Shown here in pieces: positions 39,457 through 51,500 of a stretch of 64,000 nucleotides of DNA. Under the pieces are notes generated by a model. It ran no database searches. It was not told where the DNA came from and saw nothing but the letters and a program-made list of their open reading frames with translations. The DNA lies in NCBI RefSeq assembly GCF_918741285.1, contig NZ_CAKKNC010000001.1, forward strand, positions 124,001 through 188,000, read 5' to 3'. The DNA is from Sphingobium sp. CECT 9361 (lineage in GTDB: Bacteria > Pseudomonadota > Alphaproteobacteria > Sphingomonadales > Sphingomonadaceae). The first letter of the stretch is position 1, and each line of letters begins with the position of its first letter. The translations under genes were made by a program, and so were the position numbers.

Positions 39457-39807
39457 ATGACTATTTCACTGCGTCGCCTCTTCGGTCCCAAGAAAACCTT
39501 CAGCCGCGCCGCTGCACGCTATGAGTGCACACTTGACGGCTCCCTGATCGTTATCGATCGTATGGTCACATTCGAAGGGCGAGTTACGGATATTTCCAGC
39601 GGCGGGGCCATGTTCCGCCCGCGCCTAGCCTATCTGATGGACCGGCGCGATGTGCCGATCTGCTTGACGATTGGGAATCTGGAAGTCTTCGGCCGCATTG
39701 TCAGCACCAGTCCCAAAGGCTTTGGCTTGCGATTCGACGAGCCAATCGATGACGCCGATCTGGCCCGAGTTGTGGGCATGACCGCGGAAGAGCCTGCGCT
39801 GGCCTAG
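39457..39807 (+). CDS. PilZ-domain protein with intact c-di-GMP-binding signature
   Basis: The 116-residue protein is a single PilZ domain. Both parts of the ligand signature are present: RxxxR as R17-AAA-R21 in the N-terminal loop, and DxSxxG as D45-I-S47-S-G-G50. It should therefore bind cyclic di-GMP and signal by contact with another protein. The nearest candidates are the MotA-like protein encoded 18 bases upstream, as YcgR contacts MotA in flagellar motors, and the ABC exporter. An AGGAAAG site precedes the ATG. The stop overlaps the convergent glutaminase gene by four bases (CTAG). Confidence 0.92.
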   Translation: MTISLRRLFGPKKTFSRAAARYECTLDGSLIVIDRMVTFEGRVTDISSGGAMFRPRLAYLMDRRDVPICLTIGNLEVFGRIVSTSPKGFGLRFDEPIDDADLARVVGMTAEEPALA

Positions 39808-40754
39808 TCGTCTACCGGCGGCGCGGGATCGAACACTGACCATCCCGTACGCTGCACTAGGCGTTCCAGCGCCAGCGTACCCAGTTGCGAATTGCCGCGC
39901 GCATTGAGGCCGGGCGACCATACCGCAACGGAAGCGATACCGGGCGCAATCGCCAATATTTCGCCGCCGACCCCGGATTTGCCCGGCAGACCGACGCGGA
40001 AGGCGAACTCCCCCGATCCATCGTAATGGCCGCAGGTCATCATCAGCGCATTGATGCGTCGCGCCCGTTGCCGTGAGACAATCGTGCGCCCAGTCTCCGG
40101 ATTGGTGCCGCCGCACATCAGATAACGGCCCGCCAGAGCCAGTTGCCGACAGCTCATCGCCAGCGCGCACTGATGAAAATAGATTCCCAGCGTTCGTTCG
40201 ACCGGATGATGGATGTTGTCGAATGCGCGCATATATTGCGCCAGCGCCATGTTGCGAAAGCCGGTATCCTGTTCGGCGCGGGCGACTTCCTCATCGATGC
40301 CGATGCTCTCGTCCCCGGCTAGCCCGCGCACGAAGCGCAAAATCTCGCCGATTGTTTCGCGCGGTTCGTTACGCCCCAGCAGAATATCGGACACGACGAT
40401 GGCCCCGGCGTTGATGAAAGGGTTGCGCGGGATGCCCAATTCGGTCTCCAACTGAACGATGGAGTTGAAGGCGCTGCCCGACGGCTCGCGTCCGACGCGC
40501 TTCCACAGCGCATCGCCGACCATGCCGAGTGCGAGGGTCAGGCCGAAAACCTTCGATACGCTCTGTATCGAAAAGGGCATGTCCGCGTCGCCCGCAGCGT
40601 GGCAGGTGCCGTCCGCCTCCACCACAGCGATACCGAATCGGCTGGACGGAACCTTGGCAAGCGGCGGGATATAATCGGCCACAGTCCCGCGATCCGACGC
40701 ATCGGCCATTTCCCGTGCGATCTCGGCAACGATCGTTCCCAGCCAGCTCGTCAT
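39804..40754 (-). CDS. glsA: Glutaminase
   Basis: A beta-lactamase-fold glutaminase that turns glutamine into glutamate and ammonia. The catalytic SxxK pair is S65 and K68 in [12 protein letters not shown]. Other family motifs are [15 protein letters not shown], the [20 protein letters not shown] segment and [20 protein letters not shown] followed by [14 protein letters not shown]. Length is 316 residues, as usual. It interrupts the adhesin locus and shows no functional tie to it. The ATG at 40754 diverges from a small unknown gene. Confidence 0.95.
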   Translation of the reverse strand: MTSWLGTIVAEIAREMADASDRGTVADYIPPLAKVPSSRFGIAVVEADGTCHAAGDADMPFSIQSVSKVFGLTLALGMVGDALWKRVGREPSGSAFNSIVQLETELGIPRNPFINAGAIVVSDILLGRNEPRETIGEILRFVRGLAGDESIGIDEEVARAEQDTGFRNMALAQYMRAFDNIHHPVERTLGIYFHQCALAMSCRQLALAGRYLMCGGTNPETGRTIVSRQRARRINALMMTCGHYDGSGEFAFRVGLPGKSGVGGEILAIAPGIASVAVWSPGLNARGNSQLGTLALERLVQRTGWSVFDPAPPVDD

Positions 40755-40810
40755 GCCCGTTTCCCCGCGTGCCGCTTGCCTGTTGGCGACATCATCCGCA
40801 TTATGCCGGG

Positions 40811-41011
40811 ATGCGTACGATTTCCAGCGATGTGGCCGTTAGGCTCTATCATCTTGACGATGCCGACGGCGGCGCGGCGGCGACGCTGCTGTATGGTACG
40901 CTTGCCGAGGCGCTCGCCCTGGCCGCAACGCAGAGCGAGGACGTGCAGATGGGTTTGTTTCTGCAAACCAGCAACGACGTGGTCGCTTATCTGGATCTGA
41001 TCGAGGAATAG
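40811..41011 (+). CDS. Small conserved-looking protein of unknown function
   Basis: A 66-residue acidic protein ([20 protein letters not shown] to [10 protein letters not shown]) with no cysteine and no membrane segment. Its last codons contain GAGGAA, which is the ribosome-binding site of the crotonase gene starting six bases after its stop; this coupling and the compositional fit to neighbours suggest a real gene. The longer frame starting at 40529 runs through the glutaminase gene on the other strand and is discarded. No family was recognised. Confidence 0.65.
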   Translation: MRTISSDVAVRLYHLDDADGGAAATLLYGTLAEALALAATQSEDVQMGLFLQTSNDVVAYLDLIEE

Positions 41012-41017
41012 ACCGAC

Positions 41018-41818
41018 ATGGTATCGCAAGCAGATTTGCAGGGTCGCGTCCTGCTGAACGTCGCCGATGGCGTTGCGCATGTTCGGCTCAACCGACCGGA
41101 CAAGATGAATGCGTTTGACGATGTGCAGTTCAAGGCGCTGGCCGGGCGGATCGACGAGATAGCAGGGCGGCGCGACATTCGCTGCGTCGTGATTTCGGGC
41201 GAGGGCCGCGCGTTCAGCGTGGGGGTCGATCTGGCGGCGCTGGCAGAGTCTTCGGATCTGCGCGACTTGATGCCGCGCACGCATGGAGACGCGAACCTGT
41301 TCCAGCAATGCGGTTGGGGGCTGCGGACATTGCCGGTTCCGGTCATCGCTGCGGTGCATGGCTTTGCCTTCGGTGCGGGCTTTCAGGTGATGTTGGGCGC
41401 GGATATCCGGGTCGCGGCGCCCGACATGGAATGCGCGATGATGGAAATCCGCTGGGGCATCGCGCCCGACATGGGCGGCATCGCGTTGCTGCGCGGGTTG
41501 GTACGCAGCGATGTCGCGCGGGAGATCGTGTTTACCGGCAAGCGGATGAAGGCAGCCGAAGCGGCGGCGCTGGGGCTTGTCAGCCATGTCGCCGACGATC
41601 CGCTGGCGGTGGCGATGGAAATGGCGCGGAGCATCGCGTCGTCCAGCCCGGATGCGATCCGCGCGGCCAAGCGTCTGCTCGATCTGCCGTGGGAAACCGA
41701 TGCAGCGACGATTCTGATGGCCGAATCGCGCGAGCAGACTGCGCTGATGGCATCGGACAATCACCGCGAGGCGCTAACCGCGGGTATGGAAAAGCGACCG
41801 CCGGTGTATCGTGATTAG
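41018..41818 (+). CDS. Crotonase/enoyl-CoA hydratase family protein
   Basis: The 266-residue protein has the crotonase fold: LNRPDKMNAFDDVQFKAL, the oxyanion-hole sequence ISGEGRAFSVGVDLAALAES, the second oxyanion loop AAVHGFAFGAGFQVMLGADI and the KAAEAAALGLVSHVAD helix. The equivalents of the two catalytic Glu of enoyl-CoA hydratase are not obvious at their usual places (MMEIRWGIAPDMGG), so a dehydrating hydratase is not assured; isomerase or other acyl-CoA activity is possible. It is probably co-transcribed with the small upstream gene. Confidence 0.88.
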   Translation: MVSQADLQGRVLLNVADGVAHVRLNRPDKMNAFDDVQFKALAGRIDEIAGRRDIRCVVISGEGRAFSVGVDLAALAESSDLRDLMPRTHGDANLFQQCGWGLRTLPVPVIAAVHGFAFGAGFQVMLGADIRVAAPDMECAMMEIRWGIAPDMGGIALLRGLVRSDVAREIVFTGKRMKAAEAAALGLVSHVADDPLAVAMEMARSIASSSPDAIRAAKRLLDLPWETDAATILMAESREQTALMASDNHREALTAGMEKRPPVYRD

Positions 41819-41989
41819 CAGAGACGCGATGTGTGAAGGCTGGACATCGTGAGGCTGCAGAAGGTCAGGTGAAGCCAAGTCATTGACTCGGAACTTTACC
41901 GAACACCGCCACTTGAAGGGGCAGGTTGGACAATACGTCCAGTTGCGTGACGGGGACCGAAGGGCCATCTGCCTGTCTGGAGGCATTGG

Positions 41990-42421
41990 ATGGATGGTTT
42001 TGAACGTATCGATGGGACTGTAGCACAGCATTGGGCACCACTCTCGCCCGTCTACACAGGCATTCGCGGTTTGTGCCCTCGGTGCGGTAAAGGGCATATA
42101 TTCGATGGCTTTCTGGCCGTCAGGGACGCGTGTGAAGTCTGCGGGCTGAATTATGCTTTTGCCGATCCAGCGGACGGCCCGGCCGTTTTCGTGCAGTTGT
42201 TCGCCTGCATTCCCGGTGTAATTTTTATCATAATGCTGCAAATTATGGCCCAACCGCCATGGTGGGTGCATTTTCTGACGGGTGTGCCCGTTTTGATACT
42301 GACGACGATCCTTCCCCTGCGTCCGATCAAGGGGTGGTTGATAGCGGCTCAGTATACGAACAAAGCGCAGGAAGCCGGCACCACGAAATTGTGGGATGAG
42401 CTTCACCGACAAAAAGACTAG
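41990..42421 (+). CDS. DUF983-family membrane protein
   Basis: A 143-residue protein with an N-terminal zinc-ribbon-like motif, LCPRCGKGHIFDGF and CEVCGLNY, then two membrane helices (VQLFACIPGVIFIIMLQIMA and VHFLTGVPVLILTTILPL). This is the layout of DUF983 proteins, which occur widely in alphaproteobacteria, often near cytochrome oxidase genes; their role is unknown. The ATG at 41990 has GGAGG nine bases upstream. No oxidase genes are seen here. Confidence 0.88.
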   Translation: MDGFERIDGTVAQHWAPLSPVYTGIRGLCPRCGKGHIFDGFLAVRDACEVCGLNYAFADPADGPAVFVQLFACIPGVIFIIMLQIMAQPPWWVHFLTGVPVLILTTILPLRPIKGWLIAAQYTNKAQEAGTTKLWDELHRQKD

Positions 42422-42431
42422 GATCGTTGCC

Positions 42432-42464
42432 TCCTATCTGCCGAACGCCGTTCGGCAGATAGGA
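42432..42464. promoter_or_regulatory. Near-perfect 33-base palindrome between DUF983 and the adhesin gene
   Basis: TCCTATCTGCCGAACG and its exact reverse complement flank a single C, making a 16-bp stem. There is no T-tract on either side, so it is not a standard intrinsic terminator; it may work together with the adjacent hairpin at 42468-42504 or bind a protein. Confidence 0.6.
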
Positions 42465-42467
42465 TGA

Positions 42468-42504
42468 GAAAGCCGCCGCCCCACATTCGCAGGGCGGCGC
42501 TTTC
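42468..42504 (-). terminator. Hairpin terminator downstream of the adhesin gene
   Basis: GAAAGC-GCCGCCC on one strand pairs with GGGCGGC-GCTTTC on the other with one bulged base and a 10-base loop, starting about 5 bases after the adhesin stop. The A/T ends of the stem make it plausible in both directions, though the T-tail is short (TTTCTT on the plus side, TTTCTC on the minus side). Confidence 0.6.
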
Positions 42505-42508
42505 TTGG

Positions 42509-45500
42509 TCACCCCGTTACCGACAGGCGCGCCACTTCGGTGGTCAGGCTTGCGTCGCTGTAGAGCGTGTATTCGTTGCCGTTCTGGGCGTAATGGGCAC
42601 TCGGATCGATGGTAAGGCTATCGTCGCCATCGAAGTTGACGGTAAGGTGTGAACTATTGCCGTTGCCGACCAGAGACTGGATGAAGTTCGCGTCGATGGT
42701 CAGGTTCGCCTGCACGTCGCTGCCGCGGAAGTCGATGTCGTCGACATTGCTCAATACGCCGAGCAGATTGCTGGCACTGATCGACCCGCTGTTGTTCGCC
42801 ATCGTCACGGTGTCATAGCCTGCGCCGCCATTGACCGACCAGTTCGCAGACAGGTTCAGCGTGAAGCCGTCGTCGAAGCTGGTGCCGATCACCTGTTTGA
42901 TACCGCTCAGGCTATCGCCGCTGGCGTCGCCCAGCGATCCGGTGCCCGTCGTCGTGGACAGGTCGAGCGCGATGGCCGAAGAGCCGTCGGAATAATCGGC
43001 CGTGTCAGTGCCATTGCCGCCGATGAGCGTATCCGCGCCAGCACCGCCGACCAGCGTGTCGTTGCCTTGTCCGCCGTCGAGTATGTTGGCACCGCCATCG
43101 CCGACAAGCATGTCGTCATACGTGGAGCCAGTCAGATGCTCGATGCTGGTATAGCTGTCGCCTGCGGCATCGCCGGTGTTCGATCCGCTGTTGGCAAGGT
43201 TGGCGACCACGCCCGCTGCGGCTGTCGAATAGTTTGCCGTGTCGGACCCTGCTCCGCCTTCCAGAACGTCGCCGCTGGCGCCGCCGGTCAGGATGTCGTC
43301 GCCCGCGCCGCCGGAAAGGCGGTTTGCGTTGCTGTCGCCGGAGAGCATGTCCGCAAAGGCCGAGCCGACCAGGCTTTCGATGCTGGCATAGCTGTCACTG
43401 GACGCTTCGCCGGTGTTGGCGAGGCTGTTGGCGAGGTTGGCCGTGATGCCGCCGCTTGCATTGGCATAGCTGGCGGTATCCGTACCCGATCCGCCGTTCA
43501 GCGTATCGGCTCCGACGCCACCCACCAGAGTGTCGTCGCCATCGCCACCGATCAGCGTATTGGCGCCCGCATCGCCGATCAGCGTATCGGTAAAGGCCGA
43601 ACCGATGATGACTTCGATGCTGGAGAGGCTATCGCCGGCTGCATCGGAGCCGCTGCCCAGGGTGCCGTCCATATAGACGGTGACGCCTGCGCCTGCGCCG
43701 CTGTAGTCTGCCGTGTCCGTGCCTGCGCCGCCGGTCAGGGTGTCGCCTCCCGCGCCGCCGATCAGCGTATCGTCGCCCGATCCGCCGTCGAGGCGGTTCG
43801 CGTTGCCATCACCCGTCAACGTGTCAGCGGAGGACGTGCCGGTCAGGTTTTCGATGCTGGAATAGATATCGCCCGACGCGTCGCCGGTGTTCGATCCGCT
43901 GTTCGCCAGGCTGGCGGTGATGCCGCTGCCTGCGCCCGCATAGCTTGCCGTGTCAGAACCCGCGCCGCCGTTCAGCGTGTCTGCGCCTGCGCCGCCGACC
44001 AGCGTATCGTCGCCATTGCCGCCGTCCAGCGTGTTGGCATTGCCGTCACCCGTCAGCAGGTCGGCAAAGGCCGAGCCGATGAGGTTTTCGATGGCGGTCA
44101 GGGCATCGCCCTGCGCATCGCCGCCCGAACCGGACAGGCCGTTCAGATAAGCGTTTACGCCCGAAGCGGAGGAAGCATAGCTGGCGGTATCGGTGCCGCT
44201 GCCGCCGTCGATGCTGTCAGCCCCTGCGCCACCGATGAGCAGATCGTCGCCTGCTTCGCCGTAAATCGTGTCGGCGCCAGCCCCGGCCTGGATCGTGTCG
44301 TTCCCATCGTTGCCATAGAGCGTGTCGGAGCCAGTGGTGCCGAACAGAGAGTCAGCGTAGCTGCTGCCGATAGCGATTTCAAAGCCGCTGATGGTGTCGC
44401 CAGCCGCATCGCCGCCGGTCCCGACTGTACCGTCAAGATAGACGGTCACGGCCGAGCCGGATGCATTGTAATTGATGGTGTCGTTGCCGCTGCCGCCGAT
44501 CAGCGTGTCGGCGCCTGCGCTGCCGTAGATTACGTCGTCGCCTGCATCGCCGTCCAGCCGCTCGCTGCCCGATCCGCCGGTGAGCGAGTCGGCATAAGTG
44601 GTGCCGACCAGACCTTCGATCGAGATATAGACGTCGCTGTTTGCATCGCTGCCGCTGACGACCAGCGATCCGCTGGCGAAGCTGGCGGTGATGCCCGAGG
44701 TGGCAGTGACATAGGAAACGCTGTCGGTGCCTGCGCCGCCGTCCAGCGTGTCCGCATCCGCGCCGCCGACGAGGATGTCGTTGCCGTTGCCACCGATGAG
44801 CGTCTGGCTGCCCGTGGTGCCGTAGAGAATATCGTCAAAGTCGGAGCCGATGACACGTTCGACGTTGGACACGCGGTCGCCGGTGGACTCGCCACCGCTG
44901 CCCAGCGTTGCGCCATCCAGATAGACTGTAACACCTGCCGTCGAGCCGGCATAGGTGACCGTATCGGTACCAGCGCCACCGTCGATGATGTCGGCGCCCG
45001 ATCCGCCTGAAAGCGTGTCGTCTCCATCTTCACCGTTTAGCACGTCGTCGCCGACATTGCCGCTGATCGTATCGTCGCCTGCGCCGCCGCTCAGCGTTTC
45101 GTTCGCGTTGGAGCCGATGATGGTATCGTTATTGGCCGAGCCTATCGCGGTTTCGATGGACAGCAGCACATCGCCCTCTGCATCGCCACCGGCAGAGGTG
45201 GTGCCGTCGAGGTTGAGGGTCACGGCTGCGCCGGAGTCGGAATAGTCCGCCGTGTCGATACCCGTGCCGCCGTTCAGCGTATCTGCACCGGCGCCGCCGT
45301 GCATGACATCGTTGCCGCCGTTGCCGGTCAGGACGTTGTCGCCGCTGGTGCCGTAAAGTGTGTCGCCATTCCCGCTACCTGTCGCATTTTCGATGCTGAC
45401 ATAGGTATCGCCAGCCGCATCGCCGCCCGTGCCTGCACCGGTGTCGAGACGGACCGTAACAGCAGCAGACGATGCGGAATAATCGACCGTGTCGCGTCCC

Positions 45501-48500
45501 GCACCGCCGTCAAGCATGTCCCCGCCTGCGTCACCGCGCAATATGTCTGCGCCGTCATTGCCGAATAGCTGGTTTGCATTGCCATCGCCCGACAAAACGT
45601 CGTCATATTGGGTGCCGCGCAGGATTTCGATGTTGGTCAAGACATCGTCTGCCGCTTCGCCGCCGGTTCCTGCCGCGCCGTTGAGGCCGATGGTCACCCC
45701 GCTTGTGCCACCCAGATAGGAGACTGTGTCGGTGCCTGCACCGCCGTCGATGGTGTCGGCGCCGCCCAGGCCGCGGAACCATTCGTCCGCGCCCGTGCCA
45801 TAGGCCGTATCGTTTGAATTGGTGAGATAAACGATCTGGATGTTGGTGTAGGTGTCGCCTGCGGCTTCGCCACCGATGCCCTGTGTCGTGCCATTGAGGT
45901 TGATCGTCACCCCGGCCATCGCACCCACGGCGGACGGATCGTTGGGATTCGTGCCAAAATACAGCGTATTGATGCCCGCGCCGCCATCGATGATGTCCGC
46001 GCCGGCCCCGCCGCTGATAGTGTCGTTCCCATCGCCGCCGAGCAGCGTGTCGTTACCCGCCAGGCCGGATAGGCGGTCATCACCCGAACCGCCCTTCAGA
46101 ACGTTGGCGTTGCTCTCGCCAATCAGCGTATCGGAATAGGCCGAACCGGTGAGGTTTTCGATCGAGATGAACGTATCGCCCAGTGCGTCGCCTCCGACGC
46201 CCGAATTATTGGCAAGATCGACGGAGACGGCCGACCCGCTCAGCGAATAGTCGACGGTGTCCGTGTCAGCGCCGCCGTCGTTCACGTCCGATTGCGCGCC
46301 GCCCAGGATGATGTCGTTGCCACTGCCACCGCGGAGCGTGTCGACGCCTGCACCGCCATCGATGATATCGTCGCCGTTATTGCCGGTGATGGTGTTCTGG
46401 TTGGCATCGCCTGTCAGCGTGTCGTTATAGTTCGACCCGGTAAGGTGGCTGAAGTTGACCAGCGTATCGCCATTGGCATCGCCCAGCGTACCTGTGCCGC
46501 TCAGCAGTGAGGCCGAAACAGCCGCCAGCGCGGAGATATAGGTGACAGTGTTGATGTCAGCGCCGCCATCCAGATAGTCGGCACCCGCGCCGCCATCGAT
46601 GGTGTCGTTGCCAATCTGGCCGTAGACGAAATCGTCACCCGCGCCGCCATTGATCACGTCGTTGCCGTCTTCGCCGTACAGCGTGTCCGCGCCGCCGAGA
46701 CCGTTGATCGTATCCCCGCCGTTGCCGCCCCAGATCGTGTTGGCGTTGTTGTCGCCGCTCAAGGTGTCGGCACTGGCCGAACCGATCAGATTCTCAAAAT
46801 TGCTCAACACGTCGCCATTGGCTTCCCCGACCGTGCCGGTGTTGGTTGCCAGAGATACAGTTACGGCCCCCCCACTGGCATAGCTGACAGTATCGATGTC
46901 CGCGCCGCCATTCAGGACGTCGGCACCCACGCCGCCTATGATCGTATCGTTGCCTGCGCCGCCCTGAATGTTGTTCACGACCGACGAACCGACGATGTAG
47001 TCGCCAAAAGCCGATCCGATAACGTTCTCAATGGTGCCGCCGACGAAGATGTCGCCCTGTGCATGGCCCCCGGCGTTTCCGGTACCGGTGTTCAGGAAGA
47101 TCGAGACGCCTGCGTCGCTGGCGCTGTAGTCGATCGTATCTATGTTGTTGCCGCCTGACAGCGTATCGGCACCAGCGCCGCCGATCAGCGTGTCATTGCC
47201 ATCGCCGCCATTCAGCGTGTCGTCCCCGTCACCACCATTGAGTGAGTCGTCGCCTGCTCCGCCCGAAACGGTTTCCGCATTGGCAGCGCCAACGAATGTA
47301 TCGGCAAGGCCGGTCAGCGTGTAGTTTTCGATGCTGACATAGGTATCTCCCTGCGCCAGCCCGGTTGAAAGGGCCGCGTTGGTCACGTTTACGGTGAGGC
47401 CTGTCGACGAGCTGCTGTAATCGACAGTGTCGAAGCCGTTGCCGCCGTCCAGGGTATCTGCGCCGAGGCCGGGGCGGATGATGTCGTCCCCGTCGCCGCC
47501 GACGATGGTGTCGGCATTGGATGAGCCGGTGATGATATCGGCCAGTGAAGACCCGATCACACGTTCGATGCCGATGAGGATATCGCCATTGGCGTCGCCC
47601 GCCGTGCCGGCTGTCCCATCCATGCGGACGGAAATGCCGCCGGAAGACGAGTAATCCGCCGTGTCGAAGCCTGCGCCGCCGTCGAGTGTATCTGCGCCCG
47701 ATCCGCCAACGAGCGTGTCGTCGCCCGATCCGCCTTCCAGCGTTTCGTTGACGCCAGTGCCGTAGATCGTATCTGCATAGGCTGACCCGATGACCCGCTC
47801 GACCGCCAGGATGCTGTCGCCCGCGGCATCGCCACCCGATGATAGTGTGCCGTCCAGACGTATGGTAACGCCGGCACTGGAGCCGCTATAGTCGACGATG
47901 TCCGTGCCGCTGCCGCCGTCGATGCTATCCGCCTGGCTGAAGCTGACGAAGGTGTCGTTGCCACCCCAGCCCCACAGGACGGTTGCCGTCGTAGTGTTGC
48001 CGCGCAGCGTATCGCCATAAGCAAGCGATCCTTCGATCCGCTCGATGCCTGTCAGCGTATCGCCCGCCGCCCAGCCGCCCGATCCTGCCGTGCCGTCGCT
48101 GGAAATGGTGACGGCGGCGCCGCTGTTGCGGTAATCTGCGGTGTCGGTGCCATTGCCGCCGATCAACTGATCCGCGCCAAGGCCGCTCTGGATCGTGTCG
48201 TCGCCGTCGCCACCGTTCAATATGTCGGCGCCGCCTGCACCGAACAGGAAGTCGTTGCCGTCGCCTGCCAGGATCGTCGATCCCGATGCGCTGGCCGTGA
48301 TTTCGTCATTCTGGGCCGAACCGATGACGATTTCCACATCGAAAATCTGGTCGCCTGCGGCGTCGCCACCGGTGCCGAAGCTGCCGTCGAGAAAGATTTT
48401 CATGCCGCTGGCAGACGACGCAGAATAATCCACCGTGTCGCTGCCATCGCCACCGCGATAGATATCGGCGCCAGCGCTGCTGATGAAGAGGTCGTCGCCT

Positions 48501-51500
48501 GCTGCGCCGGTAAAGTCTTCGGCTGCGCTGCTGCCTTCGAAGCGGTCGGCGAAGGCCGAACCGATGATCTTTTCGATGCCGGACAGCGTATCGCCCTCCG
48601 CATCGCCGCCGCTCGATGCGCCCGAAGTGCGGATGGTAACAGCCGCGCCCGACGCGGAATAGTCGACTGTGTCGATGCCGCTGCCACCGGTCAAAACGTC
48701 TGCGCCCGCGCCGCCGATCAGCGTATCGTCGCCGATACCGCCAGTGAGGACGTCGTCGCCCGCTTCGCCGCGCAGCAAGTCGTCGCCGTCGAACGCGTCG
48801 AACGTGTCGTTACCCGCACCGCCGATCAGGGTGTCGCCCAGACGCGAACCGACGAACTGTTCGACGTTCGCGAAGGTGTCTCCCGCCGCGTCGCCGCCCG
48901 AAGCCGTACCCTGTGTCAGGTCGATGACGACGGCTGCGCCAGAGGTCGTGTAGCTGACGGTATCGATACCGTCGCCACCATCGATCTGATCCGCGCCGCC
49001 ATCGCCACGCAGCGTATCGTTGCCATCCTGACCCTGCAGAATGTCGCTGCCAGTGCCGCCCGCCAAGACGTCGTCGCCCAGGCCGCCCAGCAGGGTATCG
49101 TCGGAGAATGTGCCGGTTATGGTGTCGGCATAGGCCGAGCCGATAACGGATTCTACGGTGGTCAGTCGGTCGCCTGCAGCGATGTCGCCGCTGCTCGATG
49201 AACCGTCGAGATTGACGGTAACGCCTGCGGCAGCCGATGCGTAGCTGACGGTGTCGAAGCCAGTGCCGCCGGTCAGCGTATCTGCACCAGCGGTGCCGAT
49301 CAGCATATCGTCGCCTGCGCCGCCATCCAAAGTATCAGTGGTGGTGCTGCCGGTCAGCGTGTCGTTGAAGTCGGAACCCAGCAGACGCTCGATAGATACG
49401 AAGCTGTCGCCATTGGCTTCGCCTGCCGTCCCCGTGTTGCTGATAAGGCTTGCCGTGATACCGCTGGTGGCATGTTCATAGGATGCGGTGTCCATACCGA
49501 CGCCGCCATCGATGATGTCCGCGCCCAAACCGCCTTCGATAACGTCATTGCCGTCCTGACCGACCAGTGTATCGGCGTTCGCGCCGCCGATCAGTGTATC
49601 GCCGAAGGCCGAACCGAGGATGCGTTCGATGTTGAGAAGGACGTCGCCGGAAGCCGAGCCGCCTGCGCCTTCATCGATGCCATTGTTATATACCGTGACC
49701 GCTGCGGTCGATGCCGAATAATCCGCCGTGTCGAAGTCGTTGCCGCCGTCCAGCGTGTCGCTGCCCTGACCGCCGACGAGCGTATCGTCGCCCGCGCCGC
49801 CATCAAGAGCGTCGCTGCCTGCGCCGCCGTCGATGTTGTCATTGCCTGCGCCGCCGATCAGCGTATCGTTATTGGCCGAACCGATCAGCGTGTCGGCGTT
49901 ATCCGAACCGATGACACGTTCGATGCCGGTCAGGGTGTCGCCCTGTGCGTCGCCGCCCGTGCCTGTGCCGGTTGCCAGATTGACGGTGACGGCCGCTGCC
50001 GACGCAGCATAGCTGGCCGTGTCGATGCCATCGCCACCCGAAAGTGCGTCTGCACCTGCGCCGCCGATGAGCGTATCGTCGCCCGACTGGCCGATCAGGC
50101 TGTCGTTGCCGGTGCCGCCGTACAGCGTGTCGGCATTGGCCGAGCCGCGCAGCACTTCGATATTGGCCAGCGTGTCGCCTTCCGCTTCGCCGCCAACGCC
50201 TGCGGTGCCGTCGAGATAGACGGTGACGCCCGTCGTCGATGCCGAGTAATCTGCGGTGTCGGTGCCCGCGCCGCCGTCCAGCGCATCTGCGCCCAGACCG
50301 CCCGAAAGCGTATCGTTGCCGCCATCGCCGAAAAGCTGATCGGTGCCGTCCAGACCCCGCAGCAAGTCGTCGCCCGCACCGCCTTCGATGCGGTCATTGC
50401 CCGCGCTGCCGTCGACAGTGTCGCCGAAAGCGGAACCGATGACGCGTTCGATCGAACTGAGCGTGTCGCCCAGCGCATCGCCGCCGGAACTGGCCACGCC
50501 GTCCATACGCACCACAACGCCCGCGCTTGCCGCGGCGTAGCTTGCCGTATCGAAACCGGCACCGCCGTCGAGGATGTCGCCGCCCGTGCCCCCAACAAGG
50601 GTATCGTCGCCGCTGCCGCCCGACAGGCTGTCGTTAGCTGCGCCGCCGTCGAGAAGATCGTCGCCCGCGCCACCAAGGATGGTGTCGGCGTTGGCCGAGC
50701 CGATGACGCTGTCATTCTGGCTCGTGCCGATGACCTGTTCGATTCCGTTCAGCACATCGCCCGCAGCAAAGCCGCCAGTCGATGCCGTGCCATCCATATA
50801 GACGGTGACCGCAACGGCGTTGTTGGAATAATCGACGATGTCGAAGCCGGTGCCGCCGGTCAGGATATCCGCGCCCGCACTGCTGTAAAGAATATCGTCG
50901 CCGCCGCCCGCATCGACCTGATCGTTGCCGGTCGAGCCATAAATGCTGTCGGACAGGCTGGAGCCTATGACTGATTCGATGGAGGTCAGCACGTCGCCCT
51001 CGGCGTCGCCGCCGACCGAGACCGTGCCATCCATGTACAGCGTTACGCCCGAAAGCGAGGTTGCATAGGTCGCGGTGTCGGTGCCGAGGCCACCGTCGAT
51101 GACGTCCGCGCCAAGACCGCCGATAAGAATATCGTCGCCATCCTGCCCGCGCAGGATATCGTCGCCGCCTGCGCCCTGGATAACGTCCGCACCTGCGCCG
51201 CCTAGCAGCGTTTCTGCGCCATTACCGCCGAAGAGGCGATCGTCGAAGGCCGAGCCGACGAGCTGTTCGATGTTGACGAGAATATCGCCTGCCGCATCGC
51301 TCCGGCTGCCCGAAGTGCCGTCCAGATAGACGGTGACAGCGCTCAACGCGCCAGAATAGCTTGCCGTATCGAAGCCAGTGCCACCGTCGAACTGATCCGC
51401 ACCAGCGCCGCCGGTCAAGATGTCGTCGCCTGCGCCGCCGGAGAGGATATCGTCGCCTGCGCCGCCCGAAAGCGTATCTGCGCCTGCGCCGCCCAGCAGC

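Noticed and set aside
36996-39807. Zorya-type anti-phage system (ZorA/ZorB are MotA/MotB-like and ZorA has a long tail)
   Set aside because: Order is MotB-like then MotA-like, no ZorC, ZorD or ZorE-type gene is present, and the genes sit in a type I secretion run with a PilZ gene. The SiiAB parallel explains the context better.
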